The position numbers and the translations under genes were made by a program. From the NCBI GenBank assembly GCA_016713625.1, contig JADJOT010000012.1, forward strand, positions 415,963 to 479,962: 64,000 bases of DNA, read 5' to 3'. Numbering within the stretch: position 1 is the stretch's first letter; each line of letters opens with the position of its first letter. The notes beneath the pieces are model-generated. The model did no database searches and was not told the DNA's origin. It saw nothing but the letters and a program-made list of their open reading frames with translations. This document shows positions 1 to 8,772 of the stretch, piece by piece. Source of the stretch: Candidatus Accumulibacter affinis. Lineage in GTDB: Bacteria; Pseudomonadota; Gammaproteobacteria; Burkholderiales; Rhodocyclaceae.

Positions 1-1319
1 CAGCTGAAAGTGATGGTCCATTGCTTGAGGTGCTTAAGAACTGCCAAAGGCAGCCAATTCAAGCAGCCCTCCGTGGAATTAACGCCTTTGATTCAATAAT
101 TAATCGATACGAGGGACGCTGGTGTCTCATGTTTGACGAGTTGGAGATAGCGCCAGTCGAGGTTCAACACGTGCTGTTTCGTAGCCTTCGTTCCACCGAT
201 CAGAAGCTACTTTTTAAGCTCGCCCTGAGTCCATCAACTCAAGCAGCAAAGATATTCCAGGAAGCTCTGGGGCCAACCGCAGGGAATGATTTCGAAGAAA
301 TATCGCTGTACTCTGACCCAAGAGAAGCCGCCGTTTTTTGCGAACAGCTGTGGAGACGCATATCCAAAGGTACCAACGCACAGCAGATTCCCCCGAGCGC
401 AGTTCTCGGCCACTCGATATTTCACGGGCCGGAGACAATTAAACCCTATGCACAAGGCGGACACTGGCAGGGCGCCTCAACTAGCCTCGCCCGGAAGGAT
501 TTGTCATATTGTGCTTTTCTTGAGCACTATAACATTGATCCTTTTGCACTAGACAAGGCGCAACCGAGTCAGAAGGATGCGGTAGTTCGCAAGATAGGGC
601 CAATTGTTGGATTTCGAGATTTTATGATCAAGTGGAACTCTGATCTTAAACGCACGGAAATTCGCAAAGATAAAGCAAGGCCGGCCAAAATTTATAGTGG
701 TTGGGAGGTGCTGTGCCTCGTTTCCGAAGGCAACCCGAGATGGTTCACGGGAATTGCTAAGCACTTACTCCTGCGTAGAGAAAGAAGCCCGTCGCGCAAA
801 GAGCTGTCGGTTGAAAGCCAGTACGATGCTTTGGTTTCTGCATCACGAAAATTCATGGATTATGTTGCCACAATTCCACGGCCGGTTTGTTCAGGGCTTT
901 CGACAACTGAGGGCGGTCTTAAGAGTTTGGTTGACATTTTGGTGAAGCTCTTTCGTAGTGAAGTACTGGATAATGATTTTTCACTTGAGCCTGTTCTGAG
1001 TTTTAGGGTTGATGCGAGTGTTCCCGATGATATTCGGCAAGCAATTTTCGACGGTCTTTATTCTGGCGCATTTATTCCAGTCGGAGATGTGGATAGGCAG
1101 TTTGCTTTCTCTCATGATCTTACTGACCAAAATCTTCGCACAACCTATCTCCTTGCGCCTCTTGAATTTCTACCACTGAGGACCGGGAAATCACGCAACC
1201 TTTCAACATTGTTGAAGCATTTTAATTCCGGAAACACACGTCAGATGATTCGGCGCAATTCGAAGACTCATGGAATTCAACTGCTTACAGACCCTCAGTC
1301 GAAGCTCTTCAATGAATAG
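1..1319 (+). CDS. Partial P-loop ATPase-like protein, 5' end outside the window
   Basis: The reading frame is open to the left edge, so the true start and any Walker A motif lie upstream; about 438 codons are visible. The stretch RWCLMFDELEIAP (residues about 38-50 from the edge) looks like a Walker B strand ending in Asp-Glu, and the segment after it resembles a sensor region of AAA/ORC-like ATPases. The C-terminal 250 residues have no motif I recognise. The gene overlaps the next one by 8 bp, so the two are probably translated together. Its base composition is more AT-rich than the housekeeping genes further right, which suggests transfer. An ATPase/effector defence pair is my inference; I cannot name a family with certainty. 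Confidence 0.6.
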   Translation, partial: AESDGPLLEVLKNCQRQPIQAALRGINAFDSIINRYEGRWCLMFDELEIAPVEVQHVLFRSLRSTDQKLLFKLALSPSTQAAKIFQEALGPTAGNDFEEISLYSDPREAAVFCEQLWRRISKGTNAQQIPPSAVLGHSIFHGPETIKPYAQGGHWQGASTSLARKDLSYCAFLEHYNIDPFALDKAQPSQKDAVVRKIGPIVGFRDFMIKWNSDLKRTEIRKDKARPAKIYSGWEVLCLVSEGNPRWFTGIAKHLLLRRERSPSRKELSVESQYDALVSASRKFMDYVATIPRPVCSGLSTTEGGLKSLVDILVKLFRSEVLDNDFSLEPVLSFRVDASVPDDIRQAIFDGLYSGAFIPVGDVDRQFAFSHDLTDQNLRTTYLLAPLEFLPLRTGKSRNLSTLLKHFNSGNTRQMIRRNSKTHGIQLLTDPQSKLFNE

Positions 1320-2265
1320 CGAACGTTTGCTTCATAATCTATCTATTACAGAGTTGGCTAGCAATTCCTACGATTTGCTTGTGGTTGCCTATGGCTTTGA
1401 ATCCAGAGGCACAGCAATCGCTCGTGAGATTGGTGAGCAATCGAAGCGGCGTATTGCGTTTGGTTTTGATCATAACCGAGTGGCAGCCTTTGAAGAGAAC
1501 GGGCGGTGGTTTAAGAAGAACGGCTTCGTTACCGTCCCCGATCTTTCTCGAAAAGCGTTTTCTGATTCCCTGGAATCGGTCTTTAGAGAATTATTTGACT
1601 CGGAGGACATTGCTGCAATCAACAGCACGGCCCGAATCGCCGTCGACATCTCGTGTTTTGACCGGCAGAGAATCGCAGAAATAGTTGGAGTGTTGAGAAG
1701 ATGCTCGCTATCTCACAATTTCTCCACAGATTTCTGGTACTGCGTCGCTGCCTTTGAACCACCAGCTCCATCCGTCGGGAGAAACGAGATTGCGGGACCA
1801 GTTCACCGGCTGTTTGCAGGAAGGTTCACGGACCCAGGGCGTCCGCTGGCAATGATTGCCGGTCTCGGCTATGAGATCGGAAAGGTAATGGGGGCAGCTG
1901 AATATTTACAGGCGTCGAGGGTGATTGCGCTATTCCCAGAGTCACCGATCCCTGAGTATGAGCCACAAGTTGCTAGAGCAAACAAATTACTGGTTGATGA
2001 TCTTGCCGCCAGAGACATCATCAGATATCCGCTGAGCGATCTAAAGCGAACAATAGCAACGCTTGACTCCATCGTCAGAGGCCTCGAGGATACCCACAAT
2101 ATCGTTTTGCTCCCCGAGGGGCCTAAGGCCTTTTTTCTGGCATCCTTGCTAGTACAGACACTCCATCCGCAAGCCTCCGTATGGAGAGTGAGTTCTGGTT
2201 CTGCGATTAGGCCTCGAGACGTTCATGCTAGCAGTCACTTTGTTGGATTGCGATGGCAGTTGTGA
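1312..2265 (+). CDS. Unrecognised 317-aa protein coupled to the upstream ATPase
   Basis: I chose the ATG at 1312, inside the last codons of the upstream gene, because it gives an 8-bp overlap; an in-frame ATG at 1270 would add 14 residues. Hydrophobic strands followed by conserved-looking turns (DLLVVAYGFESRG near residue 20, RIAVDISCFDR near 110, NIVLLPEGPKAFF near 265) suggest a Rossmann-like alpha/beta fold. No catalytic motif, signal peptide or membrane helix is evident. The pairing with an ATPase and the position at the edge of a mobile-element cluster suggest an effector or partner in a two-gene system. Function unknown. Confidence 0.65.
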   Translation: MNSERLLHNLSITELASNSYDLLVVAYGFESRGTAIAREIGEQSKRRIAFGFDHNRVAAFEENGRWFKKNGFVTVPDLSRKAFSDSLESVFRELFDSEDIAAINSTARIAVDISCFDRQRIAEIVGVLRRCSLSHNFSTDFWYCVAAFEPPAPSVGRNEIAGPVHRLFAGRFTDPGRPLAMIAGLGYEIGKVMGAAEYLQASRVIALFPESPIPEYEPQVARANKLLVDDLAARDIIRYPLSDLKRTIATLDSIVRGLEDTHNIVLLPEGPKAFFLASLLVQTLHPQASVWRVSSGSAIRPRDVHASSHFVGLRWQL

Positions 2266-2305
2266 CCCAATACGAACGCGGATCGAGTAGGGGACGGAGT
2301 TACCC

Positions 2306-3589
2306 CAGGGCCTCGCCACTCGGATGTCATCATGGCGTGAGCCCCAGGATCTTTTCCCGGATCCGGTCATTCCAAGCGGCTCGTTTGCGCTTCATGCGCA
2401 CGCTACATTTGGTCTTGTCGGTGGTATCCAGACGAATCAGGTTGAGCACGATCTTCTTCAGGAGGGAGAGATTCTGTGGCGCGTTGTCCTTGCGCACGGT
2501 GCTGGCATCCTCGCCGAAGCTGACGTCGAGAACCCAATGAAGCCGGTTCTCGATGCCCCAGTGGGAGCGAACCGCTGCCGCGAGTTGTTCGGCGGTCAAC
2601 TCGCGAGAACTGATGTAGTAGCGCCGCTCCAGGTCCGACTCCTGGTCACCCACCTTACGGAGGGAGTCGATCAGACCGATCGTCTTGCACTTGGGCCAAT
2701 CCGCCAGATTGACGACCCCTTCCGCGGGCAACACCGAAGCAATTTGGCCGACGATTCGACCATGGGAAGTGAGAACCTGCCGGTGACGGTCAACCTCCTC
2801 CGATGGATATTGGTCAATGAACTCGGTCTTGATGGCTTCCAGCAGCTTCGGTTGATTCTCCTTGACCGCCAGGAGGTAGTCGCCCTCTTGGTCGGTGATT
2901 TGACCGGCGATGTTTTTCTGGCACCCCATGGCGTCGATGCTGACCAGCAACCCATTGATATGGAGTGCTTTCAGGAGTTCCGGGATGGCGGTGATCTCAT
3001 TACTCTTGCTGGCCACCTTTTCCTGGCCGAGAACGACCCCGAGTTCGGTAGCAAAGGCGCTGACCATGTGAATGGGACTCTCGCCGCCACTGCCCGACCC
3101 GCGCACCGTCTTGCCGTCAACCCCCAAGACGCCTGTCAGGGTACTGACCACCCCAGCCACCCAGCGGCGGAACGCCGTTTCGAATTGCTTCGGGTCGAGG
3201 GCCTGGAAGATGCGCAGAAAGGTCTTTTCCGAGGCAACCCCGTTCCTGAGCACCAGGAACTTGCGCAACCACGCCTCCTTCGTACGCCCCCACTCGGCGA
3301 TGTCTTCGATGGTGTCGCAGTCGGAGAGGACGGCGGCAATGGCAATCACGAGAATCTCCAGGAAGTCATGCAGCGTCCCATTGCTCGGTTTCCGTGGGTC
3401 GTCAACTTCACCCAAACAGCATACAAGGCTTGCCACCTTCGTCTTGGTCATTTCTCGCGCCTAAAAGACGAGAGTAGACCCGATTTCTTGCGGGTTCACA
3501 AGACCCTGTCATAACGCCATGAATGTTAAAGGTTTTTCCATTCTGAGGATTGACTATGACGAATATGACATCCGAGTGACGAGGCCCTG
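2306..3589 (-). mobile_element. Complete ISAs1-family insertion sequence
   Basis: The 1284-bp element has 25-bp terminal inverted repeats (2306-2330 and 3565-3589) that differ at one position. It is flanked by a perfect 10-bp direct repeat GGAGTTACCC (2296-2305 and 3590-3599), the target duplication. It contains one intact transposase gene on the minus strand. It inserted into the 3' end (domain VI) of a group II intron relic: joining the two flanks restores the intron-like stem-loop. Confidence 0.93.
2330..3451 (-). CDS. ISAs1-family transposase
   Basis: This 373-aa protein has the length and layout of ISAs1-family transposases. It has an N-terminal DUF4372-like/ISAs1 helper region (LHDFLEILVIAIAAVLSDCD) and a DDE domain with Asp in LGVDGKTV, Asp in SIDAMGC and Glu in HWGIENRLHW. 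It catalyses cut-and-paste or replicative movement of the surrounding IS. The frame is intact from ATG to stop and both ends of the element are present, so it may still be active. A long antiparallel open frame on the plus strand is only its shadow. Confidence 0.95.
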   Translation of the reverse strand: MTKTKVASLVCCLGEVDDPRKPSNGTLHDFLEILVIAIAAVLSDCDTIEDIAEWGRTKEAWLRKFLVLRNGVASEKTFLRIFQALDPKQFETAFRRWVAGVVSTLTGVLGVDGKTVRGSGSGGESPIHMVSAFATELGVVLGQEKVASKSNEITAIPELLKALHINGLLVSIDAMGCQKNIAGQITDQEGDYLLAVKENQPKLLEAIKTEFIDQYPSEEVDRHRQVLTSHGRIVGQIASVLPAEGVVNLADWPKCKTIGLIDSLRKVGDQESDLERRYYISSRELTAEQLAAAVRSHWGIENRLHWVLDVSFGEDASTVRKDNAPQNLSLLKKIVLNLIRLDTTDKTKCSVRMKRKRAAWNDRIREKILGLTP

Positions 3590-3708
3590 GGAGTTACCCC
3601 CGTCGCCCTCTCACACCACCGGACGTGCGGTTCCGCATCCGGCGGTTCATTGAACCCAGGAAAACATCGGTAGAGTAGAGGACAGGTTTTCGCCTGCCCT
3701 CCCTCATC

Positions 3709-3742
3709 AAACCGTGCATGCAGTTTTCCCGCACACGGCTTT
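3709..3742 (-). ncRNA. Group II intron domain V hairpin
   Basis: The minus-strand segment starting AAAGCCGTGTGCGGG and closing GCATGCACGGTTT has the catalytic AGC triad-like start and the GAAA-type loop expected of domain V. It lies 10 nt after the RT stop codon. Confidence 0.75.
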
Positions 3743-3752
3743 CCGATGTTCT

Positions 3753-4573
3753 TCACGCCAAGGCATGCGCCGAGTGCCAGCCCGCTTTCGTAGGGACTTT
3801 GTACAGCCCGTAGCGCGCGTAGAGATGAGCACTTGGAAACCGGCCGGAGCCAATTCCACGGTCCTTCACCTTGTGACGCGCCATCAAGTGAGTCCGCAGC
3901 CGGTCTTCCGCGTGGGTTCTGACTTTGTTCATCGCCTGACTTGAATTGTGGAAGTGGAAATAGTTTGCCCAGCCTCGCAGGCTGCGGTTCCATTTCCCAC
4001 GACGTCACTCAAAGGGATGGGGTCAAATTCCTGCCCGTTAGTTCCGTCAGCCTCGCCTTGATCTTCTTCAGCGATTTATCGGCTGGCCGGACGTTCGGGT
4101 ACGGTTTTCCGGTCTTGGCCCCTCGACTCATCTGAATCGTGAAACCCAGGAAATTGAAGCTTGCTTGAGTGGCGTCCATGATATGGGTCTTCGCCTCGTT
4201 GAGACTGAGGTCCAGACGTGCCAGGACATGCAGCACCACCTTCAGCGGTTCCTCTACCTCTTTTCGGCACAGGACGACAAAGTCATCCGCGTAACGCACG
4301 AGATGTGCGGACAACTTGCCCTTCAGGTGCCGCCGTTGCCATATGCGGTCGAGAATATGCAGGTAGCAGTTGGCCAGCAACGGAGAGATGACACCACCTT
4401 GCGGTGTCCCCGTGCGATTGGCTTTCCCACCGCCCACGGTCTTCTTCACTCCGTTGTCGTCTTCGCCGATGACCGGGGCTTTGAGCCATTGCTTGATGAG
4501 GTGCAGAATCCCCCCATCGACGATGCGCTCGGCCACCACGGCCAGTAGCTTGGCGTGCGGAATGCTATCAAAG
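3753..4573 (-). pseudogene. Group II intron reverse transcriptase/maturase, C-terminal part
   Basis: The minus strand encodes DSIPHAKLLAVVAERI, then the GTPQGGVISPLLAN motif and the catalytic RYADDFVVL (RT motif with YADD), then the maturase-type tail RGWANYFHFHN and RLRTHLMARHKV. A one-base frameshift near 4000 separates the RT domain from the tail. The first half of the protein lies 2.7 kb away at 7276-7795. The product would retrotranspose and splice its intron, but in this arrangement it cannot be made. Confidence 0.9.
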
Positions 4574-4894
4574 GAAACCGCGACACACTACCCATTCCGA
4601 AGACTCTCCCGACCAGGTCACCATCGTCCGTCCGGGCCACCCTTTTGCGGGCCGCGCCCTGCAGGTCTTGCGGTATACACGCCGAAGCAGCGGCCCTTAT
4701 CTCTTGCTGATCCTGCCGGACCGGAGCCGGTCACTCATCCCCGCTGAGTGGACCGATTGGGGGCACCGACCAGACTCCCGTCAAGACACCCGACAGTAAC
4801 GGAACTCGCTTGGCTTCCTTATCAGACTTGCTCCGAACCCGCACTTTGGTTGACGCTCTTCTCCGCCGTCCATCGCCTTCTGAGGAGAATCATC

Positions 4895-5047
4895 ATGCAA
4901 CTGAGCCTGCCGTTCCTGGAGAACCCACCGCGCGACCCAAAGGTCTGGGAGGACCTCGACGAGGGGCATCGCGCCGCCATTGTCGACAAGCTGGCGCAAC
5001 TGATCGCCAAGACCGAAACGGGAAAGGAGGAACCCAGCCATGAGTGA
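4895..5047 (+). CDS. 50-aa peptide upstream of the serine recombinase
   Basis: The ATG at 4895 is preceded by GAGGAG (4882-4887), a good ribosome site. The peptide (MQLSLPFLENPPRDPKVWED at its start) is acidic and mostly helical, and overlaps the recombinase start by 8 bp. I do not recognise it. Its place as the first gene of the three-gene unit suggests a regulator or directionality factor. No homology claim is made. Confidence 0.65.
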   Translation: MQLSLPFLENPPRDPKVWEDLDEGHRAAIVDKLAQLIAKTETGKEEPSHE

Positions 5048-6914
5048 CGACAGCAAAATCGGTAAGACCCATTTGCAGCGGGCCGCCGTCGTCTATATTC
5101 GTCAATCATCTGCCGCTCAGGTTGAGCACAACCGCGAATCCACCGCCCGTCAGTACGCACTTGCCGACCGCGCCGTGGCGCTCGGCTGGGCACGCGACCA
5201 GGTCATCGTCATCGACCAGGATCTTGGCCTTTCCGGCGCCAGTGCGGCACAGCGTTCCGGCTTTGTCCAATTGACCACCGAAGTCGCCCTGGGTCATGTC
5301 GGGATGGTTCTGGGTCTGGAAGTCTCCCGTCTGGCGCGCAATAATGCCGACTGGTATCGCTTGCTCGACCTCTGTGGCATGACCGATACCTTGATCGGTG
5401 ATGCTGATGGGCTTTATCATCCTGGACTATTCAACGATCGTCTCGTACTGGGGCTCAAAGGCACCATGAGCGAAGCCGAACTTCATATCCTGCGCGCACG
5501 GCTCGACGGTGGCATCCGCAACAAGGCCGCCCGCGGCGAACTGCGTCGTGGCGTACCGATCGGCTTCGTCTGGGGGCGAAGAGGAAGGGGAGATACGCTT
5601 TGATCCCGATGCGGCGGTGGTCGCCGCGATCCGCTCGGTGTTCGAGCAGTTTGCCGAACTGGGTTCGGCACGCCGGGTCTGGCTCTGGTTTCACACCGAG
5701 GGCCTGAATTTCCCGCTGCGCTTCAACCAGACCGACGAGATACGCTGGACACCGCCGACTTATACGGCCATCCACCACATCCTCACGAATCCCGTGTACG
5801 CGGGCGCCTACTGCTATGGAAAAACCCGGAATGAGCGGTATGTGGATGAGCAGGGGCAGATCAGGAAGCGCATCCGCCAACTGCCGCAAGCGGATTGGGC
5901 GGTTCTGATCCCCGAGCACCACCAGGGTATCTCGATTGGGCCACTTACGAGGCCAATCAGGCCCGTCTTGACGGCAATACCCGACCCCAGCCCCACCAGG
6001 CGGGTGGCGCTCTGCGGGAAGGGACGGCCTTGCTGCAAGGCCTCGCGATCTGCGGACACTGCGGCCGTCATCTGCGCACCCACTATCGCGGCCGCAACGT
6101 CACGCCAGGCTACCACTGTGCCGGTAAGGACATCGTCGGCGGACGCGGCGTATACTGCCTCAGCGTCGGTGGCGTGCAGATCGATGAAGCGGTCAGCGAG
6201 GCTTTTCTGGAAGTCCTGGAGCCCGCCGGGGTGCAAGCGGCCTTGCTCGCTGCGCAGCAGTACGAAGCCGATCGGGATGCGGCACTGGCGCAGTGGCAAC
6301 TGGCCGTCGAGCGCGCCCGCTATGAGGCCGAGAAAGCCGAACGGCGATACCGTGCAGTCGAGCCAGAAAACCGCCTAGTAGCGCGCGGACTCGAAAGCGA
6401 GTGGGAGCAGCGCTTACGAGAAGTCGATCAGGCGCGGGCCGAACTGACCCGTCGTCAACAGCAACGCCCAGCCGCATTGACCGCTGGCGAGCAGCAGGCG
6501 CTGTTGGCGCTCGGCCAGGATCTCAAGCGCGTCTGGTTCGCCCCCACGACTACGCCCCGCGACCAGAAGGAACTCCTGCGCAGCCTGGTAGAAGAAGTCA
6601 TCATCGCCGTTTTCCGCGACGACTACCGGGCTCATCTGACTCTGCGCTGGCGTGGTGGCCAACTGACCGAACTGGATGTCCATTTGCCGCGCTCTCGCCC
6701 GGCCACCGTTCGCACCGATGAAGAAACCTTGGCACTCCTGCGCCGTTTGGCAGCTCGCCACCCGGACGAGGTCATCGCCGGCATTCTCAATCGGCAAGGC
6801 CGAACGACGGCACGGGGCTTGCCCTTTACGGCCAACCTGGTGGGCAATACCCGCCGGCATTGGAACATTCCTCGCTACGAGCCCCCGCAGAGCAGCCCGT
6901 GGGTGAGCTTATGA
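5040..6914 (+). pseudogene. Large serine recombinase with two frame breaks
   Basis: The N-terminal resolvase domain starts VVYIRQSSAAQVEHN, where the Ser of YIRQSSA is in the catalytic position, and continues with GLEVSRLARNNADWYRL. A recombinase domain follows (TYTAIHHILTNPVYAGAY), then a zinc-ribbon (CGHCGRHL ... GYHC), then a long coiled coil (about 6240-6460). The reading frame changes at a G5 run (5572-5576) and returns at about 5925-5935. These may be sequencing errors, since everything else is intact. A GGAAAGGAGG ribosome site lies just before the ATG at 5040. The enzyme would integrate and excise the surrounding element by site-specific recombination. Confidence 0.88.
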
Positions 6915-7249
6915 GCATCAAACAGGCCGCTGTTGTCCTGAACATGGCACCCTCGACGCTTCATCGCTGGGTCAACGACGGATTTGTCGTCGGCGAGCAG
7001 GTCACGCCCGGTGCGCCCTGGCAAATTCGTATGTCCGATGACCTTGCCCGTCAATTTGTCGAGGACGCACCCGAAGGCTATGTCGTGATGCAAGAGGCCA
7101 CTAAGCGGCTCGGGGTGTCACGCCAGACCGTCTTGCAGCGTGTCAAGCGTGGCGAACTCGAAGCCGTTCATGTCTGCCAGGGACGCAGAAAAGGTTTACG
7201 AATCCGGGTGATAGATGACAAACCCGACCTCTTTTCCCATACCTCATGA
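6911..7249 (+). CDS. Double helix-turn-helix protein, translationally coupled to the recombinase
   Basis: The ATG at 6911 overlaps the recombinase stop as ATGA. The 112-aa product has two HTH-like segments: IKQAAVVLNMAPSTLHRWV (residues about 3-21) and VMQEATKRLGVSRQTVLQRV (about 58-77). The second is followed by a basic stretch, as in excisionase or MerR-like binders. It probably acts as a recombination directionality factor or a repressor of the unit. That role is inferred from context only. Confidence 0.75.
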   Translation: MSIKQAAVVLNMAPSTLHRWVNDGFVVGEQVTPGAPWQIRMSDDLARQFVEDAPEGYVVMQEATKRLGVSRQTVLQRVKRGELEAVHVCQGRRKGLRIRVIDDKPDLFSHTS

Positions 7250-7275
7250 ACCAGGGGGGCATTATGAAGCCGCAT

Positions 7276-7795
7276 CCAAATACTTCGATAGATCGGCGTC
7301 TATGACTTGGGTGTAGCCGGCCCAGAGCGCATTGGCAATGTCATCCACAGCATCGTGGGCCGATTTCTGCGGCCGGAATCCGTACGAATGCTCGCAGAAA
7401 TCGGCTTCAAAGATCGGTTCGATGATGAGTTTCACCGCCATTTGTGCGACCCGGTCGCGCAGCGTCGGTATCCCGAGCGGGCGCTGACTGCCGTCCGCTT
7501 TGGGGATCATGACGCGCCGTACCGGTTGGGCTCGGTAGGTCTTGTCTTTCAGATCACGGGCCAGGTCCTTCAGGAACGTTTCTACCCCAATTCCGGTTTC
7601 TATGGCCTCGAAGCTGATCCCATCAATGCCAGGACTGCCTCGGTTCGACCGGACAAGCCGCCAGGCATGACTGAGGAGGTCTTCCCGGCTGATCTTGTCG
7701 TAGAGCGCGTAAAAGCGGTAGGCTGGTTCTTGCTTGGCCTTGGCATAGAGCTTCCTCTGTAGCGTCCTGATCGTATCTGGGGTGGTTAGCGACAT
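7276..7795 (-). pseudogene. Group II intron reverse transcriptase, N-terminal part
   Basis: It starts at the ATG at 7795 after a GAGGG ribosome site and encodes the typical RT0-RT3 blocks: RSNRGSPGIDGISFEAI, RRVMIPKADGSQRPLGIPTL and EHSYGFRPQKSAHDAV. It breaks off at VIDADLSKYLD, where the serine-recombinase element begins. The missing YADD half is at 3753-4573. Together they would form a full-length group II intron RT. Confidence 0.92.
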
Positions 7796-8772
7796 GGCAA
7801 TCCCTCGACCCTCCGCTCTTCGGTTGCACGAACAAAGTAGGGTTCCTTCCCTCGACCGGGGTTCTGTTGTCCCGCGATCTCGATCGGTACTATGAACCCC
7901 TCCGACTCCTGCCTGCAGCCGCTGCGCTTTCGTTGCCTTATACGCAGCGGTCGGTGGTCTCCCCACCCCACAGACAGGTCTCCAGCACTGGGCAGTAAAT
8001 CTTCGAGAACATGCCGTCCCTGCTACCCCGGGAGTCGATTGACGCCACTTCCGTTATTCGAGCGCCCATCCAACGGCCTTCCCCTTCTGACCACAGGGTC
8101 GGCTTCTCCACATAGTTTACGAGGCTACTCATAGGTTCACTTGCGCTACGGCCGTGCGACACGAAGTCGCTGGTAGAAGTTGTTCCCACTTCACCAGGAG
8201 GGAACCACCAATGTCACTTGGTGCATCTAAGAGTCTGAATAAAGAGCGACTCTGACAACGTAACGAAGCACCGCCAGGTGCGGGGTATAAATCGCGAGAG
8301 GCATACCCTTCTGGCAGCCATAAGCCGGATAAGTGCTAGATAATTGGTATGGTGAATAAATTTGAATCTGCGATAAAGATCGTGACGTAAAACAAGCGGA
8401 AATGGCTATTACGCTTGAACCAAAAGGTACTGGAGGTGGGAACAGCGCTCAGCCGTTGCGCTTTCGTGACCCATACGCCTCCCGGTCTAATGCAGGCACC
8501 TAACCCAATGTACTCTTACCAGTGGAACGTGGAAACCCTGTACTTCCCCCTTCGGGGACAGCAGGCTGTGAAGTCTGCCCATGGATGTGCGGGAACAGGA
8601 ACGAGGAAAAAGCGAATGCCGTGCTGTAATGGTGCGGATACGGGTTTTAAGGTTACCCGACGCGAAAGCGGGCAGACTTCCTTATGGTCTCTCTTCACAA
8701 GAGAGTTCGTAGAACCATCATCGCAGAAGGAAAGCAAATGGACGCTGCAACACGGGTGTAGCACCTTCTGGC

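Larger units (their letters stand above)
2282..3655 (-). mobile_element. 3'-terminal relic of a group II intron (domains V-VI), split by the ISAs1 element
   Basis: On the minus strand, 3648-3615 reads as a 34-nt domain V hairpin (starts GAACCGCCGGATGCGG, closes with CCGGTGGT). It is followed by a domain VI-like stem that resumes at 2305 after the IS and ends near 2282 with the bulged-A context CTACTCGAT. Only this tail remains; no RT can be assigned to it. The IS target duplication lies inside the domain VI stem. Confidence 0.7.
4574..7275 (+). mobile_element. 2.7-kb serine-recombinase mobile element inserted in an intron RT gene
   Basis: The boundaries follow from the interrupted RT gene: the left flank ends in ...CTATCAAAG (about 4573) and the right flank resumes with TACTTCGATAG (about 7276). 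Joining them restores the codons for SKYFDSIP within one or two bases. A CAAA tetranucleotide is present at both junctions and could be the crossover core. The cargo is three tightly overlapping genes (50-aa peptide, large serine recombinase, HTH protein) after a 320-bp leader in which I see no gene. No terminal inverted repeats are evident, as expected for serine-recombinase elements. Confidence 0.75.
3666..8217 (-). mobile_element. Group II intron split by a serine-recombinase element
   Basis: Reading the minus strand, the 5' RNA part lies at about 8217-7796, the first half of the RT gene at 7795-7276, then a foreign insert, the second half of the RT gene at 4573-3753, domain V at 3742-3709, and an end near 3666 (context CTACCGAT). 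The RT sequence breaks exactly inside the conserved SKYFDSIP motif. The 5' boundary (a GTGAC at 8217) is a guess from the usual GTG start of group II introns. Confidence 0.75.

Noticed and set aside
2324..3514. 396-aa open frame on the plus strand
   Set aside because: Antiparallel shadow of the ISAs1 transposase; no recognisable motif and no ribosome site.
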